In this document: positions 47,960 through 58,110 of the stretch, in pieces
How positions within the stretch are numbered: the first letter of the stretch is position 1
Layout of the letters: every line of letters begins with the position of its first letter
Assembly (NCBI GenBank): GCA_963575745.1
Contig: CAUYUJ010014209.1
Coordinates: forward strand, 338,198-402,197
Source of the DNA: Prorocentrum cordatum
Taxonomy: Eukaryota; Sar; Dinophyceae; Prorocentrales; Prorocentraceae
Reading direction: 5' to 3'
Length of the DNA: 64,000 nucleotides
The notes under the pieces: model-generated
What the model was told of the DNA's origin: nothing
The model's input: only the letters and a program-made list of their open reading frames with translations
The model's database searches: none
Made by a program: the position numbers and the translations under genes

Positions 47960-48363
47960 TACAATCTCTACGTGGGACAACGGCACCAAAAAGAAAAGGA
48001 GAAAGACGAGATGCAAAACGTGCACGACACGACGAACCCGACAACGGAAAGGGAGCACGATCTTTCGCTCAACGCGCTCATGGACGGCATCACCGAGATC
48101 CACACGGTGGCATCGATGAGTCCACCTTCCCATGCGCAGGAGCAGACGGGAATCAGCGAAGGAATCTCGGAGCACAAATCAGCTTTCAGCGAAAGCGAGA
48201 GCACCTCGGCTCGTCGGGAGGCACCAACTGGGAGGGAGGGCGAGCCCCTCCTCCGGCGAACAGAATTGCGGAGCAGATCAACGCCACCACCGAAAGCCTC
48301 GAGCGCAAGTTGGCCCGGGGAGGTTGGAGTCTTTAACCTGGCCAAGACCAACTAGGGCTCCCA

Positions 48364-48512
48364 ACTTCGCGCTTCGCGCTCCGCGAAGCGCGAAGCGCGA
48401 ATAATTTCGCGCTCTCGCGCCGCCCCCCCAAAGGGAGAAAAGGAGGACGAGGAGGAGGGGGAGGAGAAACGAGGACCGCGAAGCGCGAAGCGCGAATAAC
48501 TTCGCGCCCTCG
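48364..48512. repeat. CGCGAAGCGCGAAG palindromic repeats
   Basis: 48366-48402 reads CGCGCTTCGCGCT-CCG-CGAAGCGCGAAGCGCG, self-complementary, and TAATTTCGCGC follows. A second copy of the CGAAGCGCGAAGCGCGAATA box is at 48480. Strong hairpin potential. Confidence 0.75.
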
Positions 48513-48797
48513 GGGGAGCCCTTGACCAATCACCTGGTTTCTCTTCGGGGCCCGGGGCGCGACGGGATCGCGCGACGGCATCAAAAGGAAGGACGGCCCA
48601 GAGGCACGCCGAGGAGGGCGGTGCGAGTGCCATGCAGGTAGCCCACAGGCAATGCGATTGCTTCTGTTCTTCAGATACTTCGGACAAAATAAAAAAAGGC
48701 ATGCTCCAGGCGTTCGTGTCGGGAGCGGGCCTCTGAGGGCTGTTGGCATTTGTACTCGAGGGCCACCAACACGACGCGCTAGATTGACTCGAGGGGC

Positions 48798-49453
48798 GTG
48801 GCAATACTACTGAGAAGGATGGCAGGAGGCAGGATGAACTGGACACAAGAGGATAGGTCGACCAAATTCTACTCCAACAAGGAGGTATTCAAAAGGAGGA
48901 GGACGCTGCGCTGCGCCTCGGCATTCCGCTTCCACACAGGCTACGATGGCACTTCAATTGGGCGCGGCATCCAGAGGACTGTGGCAGCGTACTCGCGGCG
49001 GTATTTGAGGCATCGAAGCTGGACCGTCGATACGGAGTCATACGACTGGAGAAGAATGGAAGAGTACGCGCGGCGTCTACAATCTGGGCCCCGCAGGTGG
49101 TCAAGGAATTTCAGGCATCGGCGGGAATCAGCGAGGACGCGGCGAACTGGTACCCGCAGAGGCACTCAGACATCTCCAAGTTCCAAACGGGCACAAGGGG
49201 TTGGGAAACTTTGATAGGCACGGACCCCAGCATACTACGCGCACGGCAGATATGGGACGCCAATTTGCCAAAGGTCCCCGAAGGGGACAATCTCTTCACC
49301 CCTTATTGGTGCGACTGGGATCTGGGCACGGAAGGACAGGTGTGCGGGGCGCAATTTACAACAGCCGCGGCGCTGGCGGCACGCAGGAGAGCGGTGCACC
49401 ACCGCCGACCGCTGGTCCCCAGCCTAGTGGTGACCACCCGGTGCCCCTGGTGA
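48798..49453 (+). pseudogene. Third LINE remnant: C-terminal finger region
   Basis: Two overlapping plus frames. The second (49097-49453, 118 residues) ends with VCGAQFTTAAALAARRRAVH followed by TTRCPW, the Cys/His finger pattern often found at the C-terminus of LINE ORF2 (one zinc ligand appears replaced by Arg). It probably belongs to the same element as 44938-47410, with the RT part lost or unrecognisable and other repeats inserted between. Confidence 0.5.
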
Positions 49454-49980
49454 TTGAGCTCGTTCGCTGCGAAAAAATGACGGTTGATCATGCCATGAGG
49501 GCCGCGGAGAGCCACGGTTTGTTGTTGTTTTGGCTCTATATGTATATATATATATATATAAATGCAGGAGCCCTCGTTCACTCTGCGGCGATCAGGCTCA
49601 ACCTCTCGAAGAGTTTTAGATGCACGCGCGGTGCCGCCATCAAGGTCCCCGCTGCACCTTGCTCTCTAAAGATGGCGAGTGCTTCTCGGCGACTGCCCTC
49701 CCTCCTATATATATACACATATAGAAAAAGGGCGCCGACGCAGAGCCGGAAGGGGGGGGGGCGAAGCACCGCGAGGGCGGCAAGGGAGAGGGCAAGGACC
49801 TGTGGGCAGTGGGCGCGGCCAGCGCTAAGGCAGCAGGGGGCGCACCTTCGGCCAAAGCCGCAGCAGCGCGAGGGGCGGGGGCAAGCGCGGGGGGGAGGCC
49901 GCAGGCCCCCCCGCCAGCAGCCCCAAGCAAGGGACGACTACGAGAAGCCCGACCTCAGAGGATGCATCAGCGGACTCCAG
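49454..49980. other. Unassigned, with short AT runs
   Basis: Contains TATATATATATATATATAAA near 49543 and a second TATATATATA near 49706. The rest is GC-rich. No gene called. Confidence 0.4.
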
Positions 49981-50600
49981 CGCCCAGCCCTCCGCTCCGC
50001 GGCAGAGATGCGAGAGGTGAGCCACCTGGCCACAGACTTCTACCTCGTCCCAGTCAGCACATGGGCGTTTCGGAAGTCACTGGCAGCGGGCCACTGCCAC
50101 GGGAACCTGGTCAGGGAGCGGGGCAGGGGACACCTGCTAGGACAGTCAGACATCCACACAGGGATGGCGCTCATGGAAGGTATCTCAGAGACAGTGACGG
50201 AATGGCAGAAAGAAGATGCCGCATCAGTAGAAGCATCTATGGATTGGGCGATGGACACGCTGAACGACTTCTCGACGTTGGTGGACGGCAGCAGCATCTC
50301 CAGCCAGGCCACTGTCGCCGGGGCGATCAAACTGTTCAAGGTCAGCGAGAGCTGCAAGACTCGCAACAGCAAGAACAGGAACCCGAAGGAGGACGAGCAG
50401 TTCTGGGAGGAGGGCATGGGCAAGATCCGGATCAGCATCAACACGACCCCCAACTTCCGAGCGGCGCTCCCGAAGGGCAGGAACGAGGAGACTCTGGAGA
50501 AGCCAGACAAGTTCTCAGACCACAGGCCGAAGAAGGCAGCGGGGGCGTTGAGCGCGTGCGTGGGCGGCAAGAAATCTCAGTCGGCGGCGCCCAAGGCGGA
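49981..50600 (+). pseudogene. Decayed coding sequence, unrecognised
   Basis: Inside a longer open frame (49201-51021), this stretch alone has balanced amino-acid composition: ATDFYLVPVSTWAFRKSL, GMALMEGISETVTEWQKEDA, KDEQFW-like PKEDEQFWEEGMGKIRISIN. The sequence before and after it is low complexity or a foldback. I recognise no family. Related in style to the segment at 51711-53063. Confidence 0.35.
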
Positions 50601-50826
50601 GTTGGAGAGAGTTGGAGGCCTGGAAATTGGCACCAACACCAGCACAGGGGTTTGCCTCCACATGGGAAAGATGATCCTAGATTTCGGTGCTGGTGGTAAT
50701 ATTTCGGCCACCTTGGAAGCCAGAATATTACCGCCATCACCGAGATCGGGATCTTCTTCCCTCGGTGGAGGCACACCGCCGATCTTGGTGTTGGTGTCAA
50801 CCTCTGGGCCTCCGAGAGAGCGATGG
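50600..50826. repeat. Foldback / MITE-like long inverted repeat
   Basis: Arms about 50600-50701 and 50724-50826, imperfect. The best inner part pairs GATTTCGGTGCTGGTGGTAA (50682) with TTACCGCCATCACCGAGATC (50729). The outer part pairs GGCACCAACACC (50629) with GGTGTTGGTGTC (50786). The loop is about 20 bp. Confidence 0.85.
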
Positions 50827-51710
50827 AACAAGAATTCCAGCGTCGGCGCAGCTAAGAGAGGAGGGGGCGGTTGCACTAGCGAGGACGCCTCGGAGCGCGA
50901 GAACCCCAGGGCCAGATGCCAGACCGCGGCTGACGCGAGCAAGCACGTTCACGGCCCCCTCTCCGAAGGCACCTGCTACGAGCTCTGGGGACTTGCCCCT
51001 CAGAACCCCCCCCAATGCTGATGGGGCTCGCAGGAATGCCGATGAGGAAAAGGTCGTGGAGGCAATCAGCATGGGTGTTCACCGCCTTACCAAGCTCAGA
51101 CGCATGTCCCTAAATGGCAGGGCATACCAAATGGCCCTAAATTTCGGGCCGACCGGAAAACAGACTTGCAAAGAAACGCCATGGGAAGAGGCCCCCCAGT
51201 AAGCAACCGGCCCCCCCGCCCCAGTCAGCAGCTCACGTCTTCAACTGCGACGACACGATATTCCTCAACTTTCCCCATGCCCCCCCCATCCCTATTACAG
51301 TCGCTGCGATGCGGCGCGTCTGAGGCCCTTGCATACTTTACAGGCATCAGACAGACGACGCAGAAACGAGACACCGACAGCAGGGGCTCGAGAGTGGGCC
51401 CCGACTCCAGAGTACTACGAGGTGCCCCTGGGGAGCACTGGACACGACGCTGCGTCGATGACCACCAGCTCCCACAGCCCATCCGGCTCCACCACGGCCC
51501 TGGCGCGCACTGGCTCTGGCGGGGGCACCTCGGAACGCGGGGCGCAGAGGGCCGCCCGCGGCCTTCGCCGGCAGCGAAAAGCCTTGGCCACGCGGCCGAC
51601 GCGGCGAGGGGCACGGGCTCTACGAGATGATCGAGAGCCACAGGGAGCACACCAAGGACGAGCCAGGACGTGAGCAAGACCAAGGAGGAGAAGGAAGTCA
51701 GTGAAAGAGG
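50827..51710. other. GC-rich unassigned sequence
   Basis: Several open frames but repetitive GC-rich composition. No domain. Confidence 0.35.
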
Positions 51711-53063
51711 GTGCGCACTGACTGCGAGTTGGCCCTCGGGCAAGAGGAGTGGATCGAGTGGAGCGCAGAGAAGAGGCTTCGCCATGGAGGAGAGAAGTAC
51801 ATCACGAAGGAACAAGTGTGCCGTGAGCAAGAGCACAAAGCAAAAGGCATAGCGTGGACGGCCCTATCCGCGGGGCAAATCCAGGCAGCGAAGGCGATCA
51901 TCGAAGCAGAGGAGGGGCCCAGGGAAAAGTCACGCAACCAGAGGAACAGGAAGGCCATCGAGCGGTCCAAGGGGATGTCGAAGGACCTGGTGGAGGGCAT
52001 CAAGAATAACGGGGGTATATGCGCGGCCTTCAGCAAGGCATGAGAAAATATGGTGATTTCCCTGGAGCGCACAGAACAGTACGGCATCATGCTGCGCAAG
52101 TACATGCTCATGGACGTGACGGACGAGGAAGCGTTGAAGACAGCCGAGCAAGAGCTGGAAGAAAAGGAAAAGGAGCTGCATGGACTCTGCGATTACAAGA
52201 CGTGCAAGAACATGGAGGCTGAGCAGACACAGTACCTCAGGGCGCTCGGCTTCGTGGAACAGTGGAGCGACAACATGCAGCCGTTCAACGTGTGCAAGAG
52301 GAACACAGGCTGGGACACGAAAAAGAACTGCGCCTGCTCGCGCGGGCTGGCCTGTGGAGAGGCCCCAGCGATACCTCGAGGGGGGAGCAGTGGAAGTTCT
52401 GGTGCAAAGTGGATTGGAAGGCGCTCGTGACGGCACAGGGGAGCTTCCCAGAGGTCGAGCTCATGAATGAATGGGCGGACAAGATGAAGAAGGACTTCAA
52501 CGAGGACTACGAAAAAGTGGCCCGATATCGGCTGCAAGGCGAGGTTCCACCCGCACCGCAATGGGCCATCAATGGTGGTGGAGCTCAAGGTAGGCGAGAA
52601 GTGGGAGGGGTTCGTAGCTGACAAGCTGCCGCACGCGCTACACGACGCCAGCAGAGGGAGTCACTACAAGTTCCACGACGCGACCCAGAAGCTGCGCCCA
52701 TAGGAACTCAACGAGCTGATCCCAACTGCCTTCCCGATGACGCACCCCGTCAAGGGCTGCGCGCTGATTGCGAAGTACCCAATGGACATGTGGCAAACAG
52801 CAGGAAGAAAGCTCTTCTCGACACGCAGCTGGTGCGAGCTTGCGTTGCGGATCGCGAAGAACGGCGCAGAGAACCTACAGAGCTTCATGGAGATTGCCAA
52901 GAGGGAGCTGAAGTCAGCCATGGAGCTCAAGGAGCAGGAGACCGAGAGGCTCAAGAAACGTCGGGAGCCCAGCGACAGCACGAACACCCCGCTGGACGGC
53001 ACCGAAATCTTCGAGATGCACGCCGGATCAAATGAGGCGGCCAGCTCCAGCCGCCGTGCGTGA
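51711..53063 (+). pseudogene. Decayed coding sequence, unrecognised, frames shifting
   Basis: Consecutive plus frames with natural composition: 51711-52043 (WIEWSAEKRLRHGGEKYI; Lys/Glu-rich), 52050-52346 (RTEQYGIMLRKYMLMDVTDE; LHGLCDYKTCKNM; FNVCKRNTGWDTKKNCACSR), 52385-52560 (EQWKFWCKVDWKALVTAQGS) and 52572-53063 (VVELKVGEKWEGFVADKLPH, an in-frame TAG near 52701, then GCALIAKYPMDMWQTAGRKL and a Lys/Glu coiled-coil-like tail). Joined it would be about 450 residues. The Cys-rich middle could bind metal. I know no matching family. It may be a repeat-borne or lineage-specific gene. Confidence 0.45.
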
Positions 53064-54711
53064 GGGCACCCACTTGCACGGCCAGGAGGAGCACTGGCGG
53101 GGATATCTCGGAGGGCGCCCCCAGGCAGGCAGGACGGCACAGCCTCAGCAGCGACAGATGAGCTCAGAGGGGACCGTCAATAGCGGGGGCTTCTCGGCAC
53201 GCGGACCCTTGGGAGGAAAGCTCGCGCAAAGTAATGGTACACTTCCACTGGGAGGTACACTTCCACTGGGAGTGGAAACGAGCCCCCCACAAAAGCCATT
53301 TGTGTGTATTCCTAAGGGCCCCTCCTCTGGCGAAGCGACATTGGCACGTGATCCGTATCACCGATTAAGAAAGCCTCTTACACGCGGTGACAGCAAAAGG
53401 TTTGCTCGACCAAACTTACACGCCGACAGGGGAGGTACCTCAGAAGTGCAATTGGAGTACTACAGAGAAATTGGACACGGAGTGCTGTGGCACACGACTG
53501 CGTCAGACACGACATTGGATGGCTCTACCATCGGCAGGCACGTCCAGGAAGAAAAATGAGCCTAGAGCGGGAGGGACTCTGTTCGAAGCGTGGGCGCAGC
53601 AGGACGTAGGTAGGATAATGTAGGCCCCCCCACTTCAAGCTTGGCACGAAGGGGCCTCCTGCAACCTCTCCTCTCTTTCCTGCGTCGAGTGACGTCGTGT
53701 CGTCGTCCTCCCCCCTGCTTGGGAGCCCTGCTCGCTCAGCGCGTCCCCATGGTAATGGGCACGCGAAAGGGCCAACAGCTGCTCCTCCGCACTGACCCGT
53801 AGGGACTCGTACTCACAAGGTAGCGGGCCTCTCTTACGGGGCCACCTCGGAGCTCGGCTCTTAGAGCTTCGGGGTATGCCCCCTGCCGGCCCCATGAGAA
53901 GTCTGCGTCTGCGGCATACTCAACTCGCAAGGGATTTTGCTTGTCGACCCCAACGGCTCCTTTGTAGGCGTGTCGACGTTGACACCCTTTGTGCAGATGT
54001 CCTGTCCTGTCCTGTCCTGTCCTGTCCTCCCCCTCCTCCTTTTACTCCTCTTCCTCTCCCTTCCCCAAGTATTTCCGCAAGGATTTCCACAACGGCTGGG
54101 GGGCCACCTCAAGTCCAATAACTTGGCCAGGCGTTGGCCCAACGTTTGGCCAGATAGGCATTTCCAAAAGGCAGTGGGTGGCGGTGGTTCGCCACAGGCA
54201 TCATCGATAATATCACGTCCCAGAGCAGGGCCGCTGGTTACGGAAGGACATATTTTTGGTTTCTCCTGGAGTGCGGCGAGGAAAGGCCGACAACAGCCCC
54301 TCCCGAGCTCCATATGGTTTTTCCTCGGCCGCCGCCGAACGCGACGACGGCGCCGATATGGATGGCGGTGCAGATTTAGACCCATCGCGCCAAACGCGCG
54401 GGGTGATTATGATCGAGCACGCAGCGCAGCACGTCGCAATAGTTCTAGTGGCTCTCGCATGGCTCCTCTCAATCCTGGATCGAAAAGGGCTGATGGGCAA
54501 ATGGAGAGTGATTATAAAAAGCTGCAGTGTGTCCTCATCCTTCCCCCTCCGCCTCCTTCTCCCTCATCCTTTCCCTCCATGAAAGAGCCGCCGCCCAGTC
54601 TTTCCCAAATTGGCAAGTGGGAATCGGTCTTCCTTCCCTCGCTAAGAGACCTCTCTGAAAACTGGAATTGGGTGTTGGAAAAGCCCTAATCATAAAAAAA
54701 GCCACTCAACC
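53064..54711. other. Unassigned sequence with a GTCCT run
   Basis: Includes a GGAGCACTGGCGGGGATATC box at 53088, a tandem ACACTTCCACTGGGAGGT at 53229-53265, and five GTCCT repeats at 54000-54028. No gene supported. Confidence 0.4.
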
Positions 54712-57177
54712 TCAGGCATGGGAAAATGGCACAGGCTCGGACTTTCTCATCAATCGTACCAAATGCGCCGATGTTAGCTGCGCCAACCCGCTGGCAACAG
54801 CGAACCCAACTGATGGAGTTTCTGCAAGGGCGACTGACAAGTCAGCAAAAGGTATTGCCAAGACCTGGCAATCACACATAGCAGTGCAAGAAGTGCTCCA
54901 AAAGGCTTTGTCTTTGCCAAGGCCAAACTCTGCTGCACCAAGCACTGCTCTCGATGAAAGATGCTGCACAAGTACTGGTGAGCGCTCTTCAAAAACAAAG
55001 ATATCGCCTTTCTTCTTGTTCAAATGATGCGTCGGAAGCTTGCAGCCCTCGTCAGTTCGATGACCCCTCATTAGCACTACTTTCCCATGCACAATGTACT
55101 TGAGCTCGAGTGCTGGGGAACCTTCCACAAACAATTTGTCACCGGCCATCACTGTTTTCAGAGCGGCAACAGGTTTCAGTCGTGACAACACGGCAGCCAA
55201 GTCCGGACCAGGCTCATTCGGCACCATGACTGCGAAAAAGGATTCCAACGCCTGGAAAGGAGAGAGGTCTGGCAGGGGATTTGTCTGTACTGCTGATTTC
55301 CTCCTCTTGACGCTTGCCGCACAGTGAACTGCTATCAGCTCATCTTCTGCCCACGATATTGCTTCCTCAGCCAAATGAGCGTCCAACTTCAAACCTCGAA
55401 CGCATTTAGACTTCACTGCACTTTCGACTGCCAGGCGTAAGCGCCTCACCATACCAGAGAAGCATACCCTGATCGGCATATCTCGGTTCATGCACTGCGA
55501 AGCAAAATTAGTGATATAATGGACACCGGACGCATCGACTGCAGGCACGTGTTCGAAATCTATGACAATGTACCGGACCGATGGATGTATTTCGATGAAC
55601 GCTTCTATTTCTTCTACAACACCAACGGCACAGCCAAAGAAAATATATCCAGTGAGCCAGAACACGGCAACACGATTTCCAAAACGATTTAGCACCGAAA
55701 CCTCGTCACTCGGTCTGTCAATGTTCGAGCGGACCTCATCCAACGTAGCTTGCCGAGTTACACCAGTCATACCTGCGTACTCTACGATGAAGAAAACAGC
55801 CACTGTGCCCAAGCCAAAACTGAGACCGGCCAACACATCAAAGTAGGTGGCCGCCGCTGTAATCACAACAAAACGCCACTCTGCGGGTGCAATACGCGCG
55901 CGCGACTCAGCAATGGAAGACCGAATAAACTCAAAGCCAAGCGAAGAGACAAGGCCACCAAATGCGCACCGTGGGATCGCAGATAGTTGCACACGAAGGT
56001 CTGACAAAAAGTAGAGCAACGAAAATGAAATACCAAGGAGTAGACTCCAAAGCTTCGACTTGCCACCAGCATCCTGCATCACAATCAAAACTTTCATAGA
56101 GTGGCAGCATGGCACGGCGCCCAGGAAACCAACAAGAACATTAGTTGCTCCCATAACCATGATCTCCATCTTTATCGACATTTTCTTGCCGATCAGGCTC
56201 GTATCAACCTCTGCGAGGGAAGACGCATAGAAAGGCCAGCAGATGACATGCATCGCTGCATAAGAGGCGGTAAGCGAAAGGACTGGCGTGTTCAGGAATG
56301 CCGATGGCTGCAGGTCGTGAACACGAGCCGCCAATTCTGCCCAGCTCTCCGTCCACGGGTCGGCCGTCAATCCCTCGATGAAGAAGCCGTTTGAGGCCAG
56401 GACGGCCCTGTCTATGCCCAGCAGCGCTGCAGTCCCGTGCAAAAGAAGCGTCACTGCCGCAAGACCGGCAGGGAGCCTCAGGCTATTGTGTATGACCTGC
56501 GCGACTGACAGTATCACTCCACCTGCAAGGACTGTGGTCGAGGCATGCAAATACGTCATAAGTGGAATGCTCCCTATCCCAGTCATTAGCTCCTTCATAC
56601 CATGGCCAGATCCAAGCTCAAAACCACCATCCATAATCAAAAGCCCAATGCCTGTCACAAACCCACTGGACACCGTGTATGGTAAAAAACGGAGATACCA
56701 CATACCATCAACCTTTGCCACAAGACATAAGCCAAGGCCTACGAGCACAGAAAATGCCCCCTGGCCTATACAAAGATGGACGAAGAGATCTCCTTCAGGC
56801 ATGAGCGGGCCAAGCAGATTGCATAGCTTCGCAAGAAACGCCGCTGTCAGCAAGTCAATGTTTACGCATGTCCGAGTTTGAGAGAAAGCCCAATAACTGA
56901 AGGTACCCACTGTCTGGCTCATCATCACAGTGGAAAGTAACAGGGGGAACTCTGCCTGGAGGCTCGCATTTGAGGACACAATGACTCCGACGAAGGCAAC
57001 CGCGAAGGGTACAAGCAATAACGGCCCAAGAAGAAGGCTTAACAAATCTCCTGCATGGAACTTGCGAGGTGCCTCAGCACTTCCTGGGGTGCTGGTCAAT
57101 AGCCTTGCGGCTAACCCTGAGTCTGACCTGCTGTACGGCGACGAGGGCATTGACCTCTCCTCACTTAGAACTTCCAT
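54712..57177 (-). CDS. SulP-family anion transporter with STAS and cyclic-nucleotide-fold domains
   Basis: Intact 821-codon frame without introns. I chose the ATG at 57177 over the upstream one at 57294 because a degenerate spliced leader lies between them. Residues (from 57177) ~42-476 are the hydrophobic SulP core (GDLLSLLLGPLLLVPFAVAF; QTRTCVNIDLLTAAFLAKL; FLGAVPCCHSMKVLIVMQDA), expected to form 12-14 membrane segments that exchange sulfate or other anions. ~500-615 is a STAS domain with IVIDFEHVPAVDASGVHYI. ~656-795 is a cyclic-nucleotide-binding fold (AGDKLFVEGSPALELKYIVH), but the phosphate cassette reads LGAAEFGLGK...STSCTAM without the usual GE(L/I)A and Arg, so nucleotide binding is doubtful. 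This three-part order is known from fungal vacuolar YGR125W/Vsb1-like proteins. The substrate and membrane are unknown. Confidence 0.9.
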   Translation of the reverse strand: MEVLSEERSMPSSPYSRSDSGLAARLLTSTPGSAEAPRKFHAGDLLSLLLGPLLLVPFAVAFVGVIVSSNASLQAEFPLLLSTVMMSQTVGTFSYWAFSQTRTCVNIDLLTAAFLAKLCNLLGPLMPEGDLFVHLCIGQGAFSVLVGLGLCLVAKVDGMWYLRFLPYTVSSGFVTGIGLLIMDGGFELGSGHGMKELMTGIGSIPLMTYLHASTTVLAGGVILSVAQVIHNSLRLPAGLAAVTLLLHGTAALLGIDRAVLASNGFFIEGLTADPWTESWAELAARVHDLQPSAFLNTPVLSLTASYAAMHVICWPFYASSLAEVDTSLIGKKMSIKMEIMVMGATNVLVGFLGAVPCCHSMKVLIVMQDAGGKSKLWSLLLGISFSLLYFLSDLRVQLSAIPRCAFGGLVSSLGFEFIRSSIAESRARIAPAEWRFVVITAAATYFDVLAGLSFGLGTVAVFFIVEYAGMTGVTRQATLDEVRSNIDRPSDEVSVLNRFGNRVAVFWLTGYIFFGCAVGVVEEIEAFIEIHPSVRYIVIDFEHVPAVDASGVHYITNFASQCMNRDMPIRVCFSGMVRRLRLAVESAVKSKCVRGLKLDAHLAEEAISWAEDELIAVHCAASVKRRKSAVQTNPLPDLSPFQALESFFAVMVPNEPGPDLAAVLSRLKPVAALKTVMAGDKLFVEGSPALELKYIVHGKVVLMRGHRTDEGCKLPTHHLNKKKGDIFVFEERSPVLVQHLSSRAVLGAAEFGLGKDKAFWSTSCTAMCDCQVLAIPFADLSVALAETPSVGFAVASGLAQLTSAHLVRLMRKSEPVPFSHA

Positions 57178-57259
57178 CGTGCACTTGATGCCGAATACAG
57201 AAGTGAGGACACGCAAAATTTGACTGAGCTGCCACAGCTCAATATTTGAGACACAATGA

Positions 57260-57280
57260 CTTGAACTACAATGGCTATAT
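57260..57280 (-). other. Probable relict spliced-leader sequence upstream of SulP gene
   Basis: Minus strand reads TAGCCATTGTAGTTCAAG against the dinoflagellate spliced leader TAGCCATTTTGGCTCAAG: 15 of 18 match. It ends 82 nt before the chosen start codon, where a leader would sit in a processed mRNA. Confidence 0.65.
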
Positions 57281-57294
57281 ATTATATGCAACAA

Positions 57295-58110
57295 CTAACT
57301 GCATACGGGCCATCACATGAGCATCGGCCAAAGCAGAAAGCGCAACAAACTCCGATGCCAAAGAAACCAACCCCAGACATCCGCTCCCGGCACCTTCCCG
57401 AATGCAATTCTTAATCCTGGGAATATGTTCGTGGGTCCTGGGGACTGCAAATGTGAAGGGGAAATCGGGGGGGGGCCAGCCCAGGGGGGGGGAAACATCG
57501 AGCTGGAGTCGGCGACACATCGCCGATAGGTCGGGGATAGACCGCCGATGGCGAATCCGCACGTTCCTGGGCGGCATGGGCTATCGGGCCCCTATCGGCG
57601 ATCAATGTGCGATTGGGGGTCGGTGCGTTCCCCCCTGAGCCTGCCCCCCTAACGATACCCCTGCAAGCGGCCGTGGAGGCCAGAACTGCGGAAACACCAG
57701 AATAACAGAAGACGGTATGACCGCAATAGCAGCCCCCCTCTCAAAACGCCGCACGTGCGCGCAGCGTCCCCCTGAAGAACCCAGCGCCAGGCCAGTCGTG
57801 GCCGCGGATGAGAAGGCGGGGAGGCGAGAGGACGTCGCAAGAATGTGGACGCGCGAGGTCGACTCACCGCGCTTCGTGGGGATTTCTGTCAACCGGCGTT
57901 TCTTCCTCGATTTCGACCCTCCGGGACCACTTTCGAGCCCCAGGACCATCAGAAACGGATCCGGGACAAAAAAAAAAAGTCGGGACCTCTGGGGCCGCAG
58001 ATTGAAAAAATTATCCCGGCAAAGCAACCTAACAGCGATGTGTAGAAGCATATATGGAAACATTCCCCTTAAGATCCAGATGAGAATCCAGTTGTAGAAT
58101 TCTCCTGTTC
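57295..58110. other. Unassigned sequence
   Basis: G-runs at 57467 and 57485, several CGCCGAT/ATCGGCG inverted motifs (57507-57602), and an A11 run at 57967. No gene. Confidence 0.4.

Noticed and set aside
53861-54385. 174-codon minus frame
   Set aside because: Low-complexity Arg-rich parts and a GTCCT pentamer run in the middle; no motif.
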